Part shown: positions 21,929-28,100 of the stretch, in pieces
Layout of the letters: every line of letters starts with the position of its first letter
Numbering within the stretch: position 1 is the stretch's first letter
NCBI GenBank assembly: GCA_016297215.1
Contig: JAEDGZ010000027.1
Location: 1 to 28,100 of the forward strand
DNA length: 28,100 bases
Reading direction: 5' to 3'
Source: Paludibacteraceae bacterium
GTDB taxonomy: Bacteria > Bacteroidota > Bacteroidia > Bacteroidales > Paludibacteraceae
Program-made: the position numbers and the translations under genes
Notes under the pieces: model-generated
What the model saw: only the letters and a program-made list of their open reading frames with translations
The model's database searches: none
What the model was told of the DNA's origin: nothing

Positions 21929-22351
21929 TTAATCATTCAGGTACACCACTTCAATCCCTGCCTTTTTCAGCAGTTCAATACCGTCCATGATACGGTACTC
22001 TTCGCCATAGACTACGCGCTTGATACCTGCTTGGATAATCAGTTTGGAGCACTCCATGCACGGGCTGGCGGTTACGTAGAGCGTGGCTCCCTCGCTGCTA
22101 TTGTTGCTTCGCGCCACTTTCGTGATGGCGTTCGCCTCTGCGTGCAGAACGTAGGGTAGCGACACGTTGTTCGCATCCTCGCAGCAGTTTTCAAAGCCGC
22201 TCGGCGTACCGTTGTAGCCGTCGGAGATTATCATCTGGTCTTTCACAAGCAGTGCCCCCACCTTACGGCGTTGGCAGTAACTGTTCTCCGCCCACGTGCG
22301 AGCCATGCGCATGTAAAGATAATCACGTTTTGTCTGTTTCTCTGTATTCAT
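21929..22351 (-). CDS. dCMP deaminase family protein
   Basis: Zinc-dependent cytosolic deaminase, probably converting dCMP to dUMP for thymidylate synthesis. The 140 residues carry the cytidine deaminase-like zinc motifs HAEANAI near residues 71-77 (His ligand and catalytic Glu) and SPCMECSK near 96-103 (two Cys ligands). The insert GYNGTPSGFENCCED near 46-60 is typical of dCMP deaminases and the related ComEB group. The stop sits in GATTAAAGAC, a motif shared with the neighbouring repeat family. With dUTPase at 2-436, both routes to dUMP are encoded in this window. Confidence 0.92.
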   Translation of the reverse strand: MNTEKQTKRDYLYMRMARTWAENSYCQRRKVGALLVKDQMIISDGYNGTPSGFENCCEDANNVSLPYVLHAEANAITKVARSNNSSEGATLYVTASPCMECSKLIIQAGIKRVVYGEEYRIMDGIELLKKAGIEVVYLND

Positions 22352-22352
22352 A

Positions 22353-22382
22353 AGACCGGGTACGCAGGCGTCCTCGCCTGCT
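22353..22382 (-). repeat. GC-rich dispersed repeat, inverted copy
   Basis: On the minus strand, AGCAGGCGAGGACGCCTGC is followed by GTACCCGGTCTT. Same core as 1843-1872 and 17471-17500 but in the other orientation. It fills the 45-bp gap between mpl and the deaminase gene. Confidence 0.78.
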
Positions 22383-22396
22383 TATTTGTAAATCAA

Positions 22397-23740
22397 CTAT
22401 GCTTCTTGGGTACCTCCGCATAACAACTCTTTGGCAAAAGCAGGAATGTCAATGCCGTCGAAGGTGCCGCTGGTCATCATCAGGAGCGCGATATGGCTCT
22501 TGCCTGCCACCTCCTTGCGCACTGCCTCGGCGAGCGATTGACTGTCGGTAAAGACTACTACATTTTTCGTGCCAAACGCGCGTTGCACCTCCTCGGCGGT
22601 AATAGGTTGGAGACGTTTATGTTCAATCACCTTCGGATTGAAATAGACAAACGCCGCGTCTGCCTCTGCCATACGCCCCTCGTACTGCGGCAGGAAATCC
22701 GCCATCAGCGAGGAGAAGGTATGCAGCTCCATGCATGCAATCAGCCGTTTGTCGGGATACCGTTCCCGCACGGCGTTCACCGTCGCGCGGAGTTTGCTGG
22801 GCGAGTGGGCGAAGTCTTTGTATGCCACCGAGGTGTCGGTCTCGCAAATCTTCTCCAAGCGGTTGCTGGCACCCGTGAACGTGCTGATGGTGCAGTAGAA
22901 ATCATCTGCCGCAATGCCTATCTGCTGACAAGCGAGGCAGGCGGCTTGCAGGTTCTGCATGTTGTGCTTGCCGAACACCTGCATAGGCACACTGCCGTCG
23001 TATGCCTCGTAGGGAATAGAAGTGATGTCGGGACGGGCATGCGCGGCTATGTCGCGCAGGTTCTCATCGCCGGCAAAATAGATGAACTTCCCATTGGGCT
23101 CAAACGAATCCACAAACTTGCGGAACGTGTCCACATACTGCGGGAAGGTGGGGAACACATTGATATGGTCCCACGCAATACCCGTGAGTATCGCCACATG
23201 CGGATGATACCACAGAAATTTCGACCGCAGGTCGAGCGGCGAAGTCAAGTACTCATCGCCCTCGAAGACGGCATACTTTGCCGTGTCGGAAAGCCGCACC
23301 ATGCGCTCAAAACCCTCTATCTGCGCACCCACCATATAGTCTGCCTCGATGCCCAAACGTTGCAACACATAGAGTATCATCGAGGTCGTGGTGGTCTTAC
23401 CGTGACTCCCACCGACGACGATACGCACCTTGTCGCGCGTCTGCTCATACAGGTATTCGGGGAAGGAATAGATACGCAGACCCAACTCGCGTGCGCGCAC
23501 CAACTCGGGGTTATCCTCGCGCGCGTGCATACCTAATATAATGGCATCGATATCGGATGTGATGCGCTCGGGATGCCAACCTAACTCCTCAGGGAACAGT
23601 CCTGCCTCCTGCAAATGTGTGCGAGCGGGGTCGAAGATTTCATCGTCCGACCCCGTTACCACATATCCTTTTTTGGAAGCGACCGCCAATGCAAGATTGT
23701 GCATGGCGGCACCACCGATGGCAATAAAATGGATTCGCAT
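22397..23740 (-). CDS. mpl: UDP-N-acetylmuramate--L-alanyl-gamma-D-glutamyl-meso-diaminopimelate ligase
   Basis: Peptidoglycan recycling ligase that rejoins the salvaged tripeptide to UDP-MurNAc. The 447 residues have Mur ligase architecture: Rossmann start MRIHFIAIGGAAMHNLALA, P-loop VVGGSHGKTTTTSMI near 109-123, EGDEYLTSPLDLRSKFLWY near 160-178, and AYKDFAHSPSKLRATV near 306-321. The block GSDDEIFDP and the term HAREDNPEL separate it from MurC, which it otherwise resembles and with which it could be confused. Its DAP specificity agrees with the MurE motif. It starts the minus-strand unit continuing into the deaminase and S41 protease genes. Confidence 0.9.
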   Translation of the reverse strand: MRIHFIAIGGAAMHNLALAVASKKGYVVTGSDDEIFDPARTHLQEAGLFPEELGWHPERITSDIDAIILGMHAREDNPELVRARELGLRIYSFPEYLYEQTRDKVRIVVGGSHGKTTTTSMILYVLQRLGIEADYMVGAQIEGFERMVRLSDTAKYAVFEGDEYLTSPLDLRSKFLWYHPHVAILTGIAWDHINVFPTFPQYVDTFRKFVDSFEPNGKFIYFAGDENLRDIAAHARPDITSIPYEAYDGSVPMQVFGKHNMQNLQAACLACQQIGIAADDFYCTISTFTGASNRLEKICETDTSVAYKDFAHSPSKLRATVNAVRERYPDKRLIACMELHTFSSLMADFLPQYEGRMAEADAAFVYFNPKVIEHKRLQPITAEEVQRAFGTKNVVVFTDSQSLAEAVRKEVAGKSHIALLMMTSGTFDGIDIPAFAKELLCGGTQEA

Positions 23741-23748
23741 GGTTTTTC

Positions 23749-23844
23749 GGATTAAGGATAAAGGATGAAGGATTAAAGACTAATTACCTTCGACTATTCA
23801 AAACTAATCCGTCTTTTAACCTTCATCCTTTCTCTTTTATCTTA
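23749..23844. repeat. GGATTAAAGAC inverted repeat, copy 2
   Basis: The left arm (23749-23780: GGATAAAGGATGAAGG, then ATTAAAGAC) pairs with the right arm (23811-23844: GTCTTTTAACCTTCATCC, then TTTCTC) over a 30-bp loop. It fills the tig-mpl gap and supplies the TAA stop of tig at 23842-23844. Confidence 0.82.
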
Positions 23845-25176
23845 CGCAAACAGTTTCCCGAAGTCCTCGTGGCTGATGGCTTTCTCCTCCACCTTGGCTA
23901 CGCCGCGCAGTGCGTCGTAAATCTTGTTCTCTGCCACGCGCTCCACTATGCCGCGCAGTTGGTCTTCCTTCTTGAGCATCTCTTGTGCGAAGTTGTCCAA
24001 GTAAGCGTCCTCCACGTGCATCAAGCCGTACTGCATGAACTGCATGCGAGCCACCTCGCGGGCATAAGCCTCCACGTCTTCTTTCTCCACTTTCACCTCA
24101 AAAGCCTTCATCAGTTGGTCTTTCGCGAGGTGCCATTTCAACTCTTCGAGCATAGCGGGGAAGTCCTTGTCCAACTCCTCTTGGGTCATCTTCTCGTTCG
24201 TCGCGAGCACCCAGCGTTTGAGGAACGATTCGGGGAACTGCAGGCCCTCCATCTTCTTCATGACAGCCGCCTTCGCGTCCAATCCGAACTTATATTTCGC
24301 GTCCTCTGCCATGTTGGCTTCTATCTCGGCTTTCACGCGAGCGCGGAAGTCAGCCTCGTCCTTCACGTTGTTCTCGCCATACACTTTGGCAAACAACTCA
24401 CCGTCGATAGCGGCAGGCTGATGGCGCGTAATCGTCTTAATCTCGAAGGTGAAGTCCGAAGTCAGGTCTTTTGCCTCCTCCTTGCTGATACCTACCAGCG
24501 ACGACACCTCTACCTCGCTGCCGTAAGCCGCTGCGGGATTGAACGTAACCACATCGCCTTTCTTCGCTCCTTGGAAGAGCGCTTTCTGCGCGTCATCCTT
24601 CATGTAAGCGGGCATCAGAACGGCGTCTTCCTTCACGATACCACCTTCTTTCTGCTCGGTGAGCAGACCTTTCAGCATGTCGCCGTCCTGCACCTCCTCG
24701 GCGTCAACGTACTCGCCGAAACGCTCTGCGTAGGAGTTCACCTGCTTATCCACCATCTCATCGGTAACGGTAATCACGTACTGCGTCAGTTTGTTGTGTC
24801 CGTTCAGTTTCGCGTCGAACTCGGGCGCAACGGCGATGTCGAAGGCGAAGGTAAAGGTGTCTTGGTTGTCCAAATCCATGTCGGGGGTCAACTCGTTGTT
24901 AGGCAGCGGGTCGCCCAGCACTTTCAGGTTGTTGTCGTCGATGTACTTGCTCAGTTGCTCGCCGACCACCTTGTTCAGCACGTCTGCCAGCACGCCCTTG
25001 CCGTACATCTTCTTCACCAGCCCCATGGGCACCATACCCGGACGGAAACCCGGCACGTTCGCCTTTTGGCGAATCTGCTTCAGGTCTTTCTGTACTTTCT
25101 CTTGATAATCTGCAGGCTCTACAGTCAGCGTCAACACCGCCTGCAAGTCTTTCATTTCACTTTGATTAATTTGCAT
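23842..25176 (-). CDS. tig: Trigger factor
   Basis: Ribosome-bound chaperone that meets nascent chains at the exit tunnel via L23. The 444 residues include the N-terminal ribosome-binding domain with the signature loop VPGFRPGMVP near 40-49 (GFRxGxxP type). A degenerate FKBP-like middle domain lies around 155-245 and a helical C-terminal chaperone domain from about 250. The FKBP segment lacks an obvious canonical active site, as is common in Bacteroidota. No TAnnTTTG promoter was found upstream; typA ends 103 bp before on the same strand, so co-transcription from the typA promoter is possible. Confidence 0.95.
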   Translation of the reverse strand: MQINQSEMKDLQAVLTLTVEPADYQEKVQKDLKQIRQKANVPGFRPGMVPMGLVKKMYGKGVLADVLNKVVGEQLSKYIDDNNLKVLGDPLPNNELTPDMDLDNQDTFTFAFDIAVAPEFDAKLNGHNKLTQYVITVTDEMVDKQVNSYAERFGEYVDAEEVQDGDMLKGLLTEQKEGGIVKEDAVLMPAYMKDDAQKALFQGAKKGDVVTFNPAAAYGSEVEVSSLVGISKEEAKDLTSDFTFEIKTITRHQPAAIDGELFAKVYGENNVKDEADFRARVKAEIEANMAEDAKYKFGLDAKAAVMKKMEGLQFPESFLKRWVLATNEKMTQEELDKDFPAMLEELKWHLAKDQLMKAFEVKVEKEDVEAYAREVARMQFMQYGLMHVEDAYLDNFAQEMLKKEDQLRGIVERVAENKIYDALRGVAKVEEKAISHEDFGKLFA

Positions 25177-25219
25177 ATCGTTTAATTTTTAATTATAGTT
25201 TCAATTTGTTTTGTTGTCC

Positions 25220-25283
25220 GATTACTCAGATTATTCTGATTACTCAGAGCATGCGCCCTCATAATTTATAATTCATAATTAAC
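25220..25283. repeat. GATTACTCAGA direct repeat and AT-rich element
   Basis: GATTACTCAGA occurs at 25220-25230 and 25238-25248, 18 bp apart. It is followed by GCATGCGCCCTCATAATTTA and ATTCATAATTAAC, the AT-rich family also seen at 16586-16709 and 20164-20193. The element supplies the TAA stop of typA (25279-25281). Confidence 0.75.
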
Positions 25284-27078
25284 TCCTCCCCGCTCTCTTC
25301 CGCTCCAATTCATCGAGGATAATCTTTCGGATACGCATGTGCGTCGGCGTAACCTCCACATATTCATCCTCTTTGATGTATTCCAGCGCCTCTTCCAGCG
25401 AGAAAATCACAGGCGGCGGCAGCACTGCCTTGTCGTCTGCCGACTTCGACCGCATGTTCGTCAGTTTCTTCGATTTCGTAACATTTATCACGATGTCGCC
25501 TTCTTTGCTGTTCTCGCCGACCACTTGCCCGGCATACACTTCCTCGCCCGGGTAGATGAAGAACCGTCCGCGGTCTTGCAGTTTGTCCAGCGCGTAGGCG
25601 TATGCCGTGCCGCCTTCCATCGCAATCAGCGAACCGTTGTTGCGCTTCACTATCTCGCCTTTATACGGTTGATACTCGAAGAATCGGTGCGCCATTATCG
25701 CCTCCCCCGCGCTCACGTTCATCACGTAGGTGCGCATGCCCATGATGCCGCGCGAGGGAATCAGGAACTCCAACTGCACGCGGTCGTTCACCATCTCCAT
25801 CTTCGTCATCTCGCCCTTGTGGGTGGACACGAACTCGATAATCTTGCCGCTGCACTCGTCGGGCGTGTTCACCGTCAGCATCTCCACCGGCTCGCACTTC
25901 ACCCCGTCTATGTCCTTGAATATCACCTGCGGCTGACCCACTTGCAACTCATACCCCTCGCGGCGCATGGTCTCTATCAGCACACTCAGGTGCAGCACGC
26001 CGCGCCCGAACACATGCCACGAGTTCTCGTCCGTACCGCGCTCCACGCGCAGCGCAAGGTTCTTCTCCAACTCTTTGTTCAGTCGCTCTTGTATATGGCG
26101 GCTCGTTACGAACTTACCCTCTTTGCCGAAGAAAGGCGAGTCGTTGATAGTGAACACCATCGACATCGTCGGCTCGTCTATCGCAATCGGTTTCAGCGCC
26201 TCGGGTTGCTCGTAGTCGCATATCGTGTCGCCTATCTCGAAGCCGTCAATGCCTATCAGCGCGCAGATATCGCCGCTCTTCACCACGTCCGTCTTCACGT
26301 GCCCCATCCCTTGGAACGTGTGCAACTCCTTGATTTTCGTCTTCACCATCGTCCCGTCTTTCTTCGCCAGACACACGTTCATGCCGTCTCTGAGCGCACC
26401 TCTGTGCACGCGCCCCACGGCGATACGCCCCACATAGGCGTTGTAGTCCAACGACGTGATGAGCATCTGCGGCGTGCCTTCCAACTCCTCCGGAGCGGGG
26501 ATGTACTCGATTATCGCGTCCATCAGCGCCGTCAGGTCCGTCGTCGGCTTGCGCCAATCCGTACTCATCCAGCCGTTCTTTGCAGAACCGTAAATAGTCT
26601 GAAAATCAAGTTGTTCCTCCGTCGCGTTCAGGTTCACCATCAGGTCGAACACCTCTTCCTGCACCTCGTCGGGGCGGCAGTTCAGTTTGTCCACCTTGTT
26701 AATCACCACTATCGGTTTCAGGTTCAGTTCCAGCGCCTTTTGCAGCACGAAGCGCGTCTGCGGCATCGGACCCTCAAAGGCGTCCACCAGCAGCAACACG
26801 CCGTCTGCCATGTTCAGCACGCGCTCCACTTCGCCGCCGAAGTCCGCGTGCCCCGGAGTGTCTATGATGTTGATTTTGTAGCCTTTATAGTCTATCGACA
26901 CGTTCTTCGCCAAGATGGTGATTCCTCGCTCGCGCTCAAGGTCGTTGTTGTCCAGAATCAACTCGCCTTTCTGCTCGTTCTCGCGAAACAGATGAGCCGT
27001 GTACAGCATCTTGTCCACGAGCGTCGTCTTCCCGTGGTCCACGTGCGCGATAATCGCTATGTTCCTAATCTTTTGCAT
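25279..27078 (-). CDS. typA: Ribosome-associated GTPase TypA/BipA
   Basis: Translational GTPase of the EF-G/LepA class that assists 50S assembly and stress adaptation. The 599 residues are normal length. G1 is AHVDHGKTT near residues 11-19, the switch region ERGITILAKN near 49-58, G3 DTPGHADFGGEVERV near 72-86, and G4 NKVDK near 126-130. Domain II, the EF-G-like domains III and V and the TypA-specific C-terminal domain (from about 480, with NVTKSKKLTNMRSKSADDKAVLPPP) follow. It has its own promoter at 27123-27153 with a leader of about 38 nt. Confidence 0.97.
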   Translation of the reverse strand: MQKIRNIAIIAHVDHGKTTLVDKMLYTAHLFRENEQKGELILDNNDLERERGITILAKNVSIDYKGYKINIIDTPGHADFGGEVERVLNMADGVLLLVDAFEGPMPQTRFVLQKALELNLKPIVVINKVDKLNCRPDEVQEEVFDLMVNLNATEEQLDFQTIYGSAKNGWMSTDWRKPTTDLTALMDAIIEYIPAPEELEGTPQMLITSLDYNAYVGRIAVGRVHRGALRDGMNVCLAKKDGTMVKTKIKELHTFQGMGHVKTDVVKSGDICALIGIDGFEIGDTICDYEQPEALKPIAIDEPTMSMVFTINDSPFFGKEGKFVTSRHIQERLNKELEKNLALRVERGTDENSWHVFGRGVLHLSVLIETMRREGYELQVGQPQVIFKDIDGVKCEPVEMLTVNTPDECSGKIIEFVSTHKGEMTKMEMVNDRVQLEFLIPSRGIMGMRTYVMNVSAGEAIMAHRFFEYQPYKGEIVKRNNGSLIAMEGGTAYAYALDKLQDRGRFFIYPGEEVYAGQVVGENSKEGDIVINVTKSKKLTNMRSKSADDKAVLPPPVIFSLEEALEYIKEDEYVEVTPTHMRIRKIILDELERKRAGRS

Positions 27079-27122
27079 TGTATAGAAAATTGTACCTTAA
27101 AATTCAATATTCAAAAAGCGGG

Positions 27123-27153
27123 CAAAGTTACTGCTTTTTTTTGAGATATGCAA
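27123..27153 (-). promoter_or_regulatory. typA promoter
   Basis: On the minus strand: TTG (27151-27153), 20 bases containing eight A then GCAG, TAACTTTG (27123-27130). The spacer closely resembles those at 27963 and 19334. Confidence 0.8.
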
Positions 27154-27162
27154 GAAAAAAGG

Positions 27163-27879
27163 TTAAAAATTACACTTTTGCGTCTTTTCTTGTATCTTCA
27201 CAATGCTTCGCACATAAAGTGTTGCTTCCTCAACGGAAAACGCAACACGCATACCATCATAATCTAATTTGTACTCTCGCAAAGGGTCATGTTGATAGGC
27301 GGGACGCGGGTCTTGGGAAAGAATCTCCTCCAATGCAGTACGCTGCGAGTCGCTTATCTGCCGAAGGATATCGCTGCCCCAAATCACCTTCAAGTGGTAG
27401 TTTTTCGTCTCCTCGGCAAAGCCGTTACAGGCTTCGGGGTGAGCATCAGAGTATGAGAGATAGGGCTTAATATCGAAAATGGGTGTGCCATCCATCAAGT
27501 CGGCACCGGCAACCACGAGCACCAAACCTTCTCTCTCGGTTTCCTCCACACGCAGGAGTCGGACGCTACTCAATCCGATGGGGTTAGGGCGGAAAGGAGA
27601 GCGGGTGGCAAAGACACCCATTCGCTTATTACCGCCCAAGCGAGGCGGCCGCACCGTGGGAGACCACTGCGACATTTGCGCATTCTCCGAAAACCCCCAA
27701 ATAAGCCATAGATGAGAAAAACCATCTATCCCACGCAACGCCTCTCGCACACGGTAACGCGGCTCAAAGACTATCCTCGTCTCTATTTGCGAAATCGATT
27801 GCGGCTGGCGAGGAATACCGAACTTATCGGTAAAACCATTGTGCGCATGTGCGATAATTTGCAATTCTATGGTTTTCAT
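27163..27879 (-). CDS. trmO: tRNA (N6-threonylcarbamoyladenosine(37)-N6)-methyltransferase TrmO
   Basis: Methylates the N6 of t6A37 in a subset of ANN-decoding tRNAs using S-adenosylmethionine; formerly TsaA or UPF0066. The 238 residues contain FGIPRQPQSI near 20-29, the family signature VFATRSPFRPNPIGLSSV near 89-106, and GADLMDGTPIFDIKPYLSYSD near 128-148. The C-terminal extension, with YDGMRVAFSVEE near 211-222, matches the two-domain form. The -7 box of its promoter ends only 6 bp before the ATG, so the mRNA is probably leaderless or nearly so; no alternative start lies near. Confidence 0.94.
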   Translation of the reverse strand: MKTIELQIIAHAHNGFTDKFGIPRQPQSISQIETRIVFEPRYRVREALRGIDGFSHLWLIWGFSENAQMSQWSPTVRPPRLGGNKRMGVFATRSPFRPNPIGLSSVRLLRVEETEREGLVLVVAGADLMDGTPIFDIKPYLSYSDAHPEACNGFAEETKNYHLKVIWGSDILRQISDSQRTALEEILSQDPRPAYQHDPLREYKLDYDGMRVAFSVEEATLYVRSIVKIQEKTQKCNF

Positions 27880-27884
27880 GGCTG

Positions 27885-27915
27885 CAAAGGTACGACTTTT
27901 TGAGCGAAAAGCAAA
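27885..27915 (-). promoter_or_regulatory. trmO promoter
   Basis: On the minus strand: TTTG (27912-27915), 19 bases with five A, TACCTTTG (27885-27892). The ATG begins at 27879, so transcription should start within a few bases of it. Confidence 0.75.
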
Positions 27916-27962
27916 GGAAAATAAAGAAAAATACAGTTTTTTAGCATTTTTTCTCGGAAAAA

Positions 27963-27994
27963 TTTGGTTATATCAAAAAAAAGCAGTACTTTTG
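27963..27994 (+). promoter_or_regulatory. tRNA-Phe promoter
   Basis: TTTG (27963-27966), 20 bases with TATC, eight A and GCAG, TACTTTTG (27987-27994). It is 51 bp upstream of the tRNA and near-identical to the small-RNA promoter at 19334-19365. Confidence 0.82.
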
Positions 27995-28045
27995 CACTCG
28001 CTTTTCGCCGATAACCCGCTCGGGTATGGATAAGAGAAGCATCAA

Positions 28046-28100
28046 GGTGCCATAGCTCAGTTGGTAGAGCAAAGGACTGAAAATCCTTGTGTCACTGGTT
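28046..28100 (+). tRNA. tRNA-Phe (GAA), 3' end cut by the window
   Basis: The acceptor 5' strand GGTGCCA, T8-A9, the D arm GCTCAGTTGGTAGAGC and the anticodon stem AAGGA/TCCTT around the loop CTGAAAA are all in place. The anticodon GAA is at 28079-28081, so it reads phenylalanine codons. The T arm is only partly present (GTGTCACTGGTT), and the 3' acceptor strand is beyond the window. Confidence 0.95.

Noticed and set aside
22397..23740. Calling this gene murC
   Set aside because: The N-terminal block GGAAMHNLALA and the EGDEY and HAREDNPEL segments fit Mpl-type ligases better than MurC, and it lies outside the dcw cluster in a recycling-type context.
25339..27144. A 601-codon open frame on the plus strand opposite typA
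   Set aside because: It is the antisense shadow of a clearly identified typA gene. Its translation is histidine, leucine and arginine rich with no recognisable motif, as expected for the complement of this codon usage.

Overview
This window is chromosomal DNA from a member of the Bacteroidales (phylum Bacteroidota), probably an anaerobic gut or rumen lineage. Four things point there: the promoters are the Bacteroidota type (TTTG, about 20 bases, TAnnTTTG); ribosome binding sites are weak; MraY, FtsL, Mpl, trigger factor and a DUF4301 protein have Bacteroidota form; and a reverse rubrerythrin is present. I see no plasmid, prophage, rRNA or transposase gene.

Layout. 1-1700: a lipid kinase and dUTPase unit on the minus strand, with short dispersed repeats. 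1738-3388: a DUF4301 gene with its own promoter and terminator. 3497-4545: a minus-strand trio of YtxH, holin-III-like and short basic proteins, resembling the yqjD-yqjE-yqjK stress locus. 4716-6091: rpsO and a membrane-anchored coiled-coil gene, both minus. 6283-19259: a division and cell-wall (dcw) cluster, mraZ-rsmH-ftsL-ftsI-murE-mraY-[GxxExxY]-murD-ftsW-murG, followed by a DUF389 membrane protein where murC-ftsQ-ftsA-ftsZ would normally follow. 19258-19365: a candidate small RNA on the minus strand. 19512-27879: minus-strand reverse rubrerythrin, S41 protease, dCMP deaminase, mpl, tig, typA and trmO. The window ends inside a plus-strand tRNA-Phe.

How the genes fit together. MurE, MurD, MraY and MurG make lipid II with meso-diaminopimelate. 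FtsW and FtsI polymerise and crosslink it at the septum, FtsL is the scaffold, and Mpl salvages recycled tripeptide. MraZ probably controls the cluster through 10-bp-spaced GTGG boxes at its promoter. dCMP deaminase and dUTPase both feed dUMP to thymidylate synthesis.

The most unusual signals lie between or inside genes. (1) A GxxExxY gene is wedged between mraY and murD. It is bounded by an inverted 36-bp repeat on the left and four tandem 57-bp units on the right, and a truncated fifth unit supplies the murD start codon. (2) A GC-rich dispersed repeat also lies in frame inside murG and encodes about nine residues of an apparent insertion. (3) A compact promoter, about 70-nt RNA and terminator form an orphan small-RNA unit that shares its promoter almost base for base with tRNA-Phe. 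(4) The promoters share an A-tract spacer. (5) At least three repeat families sit against or supply stop codons.
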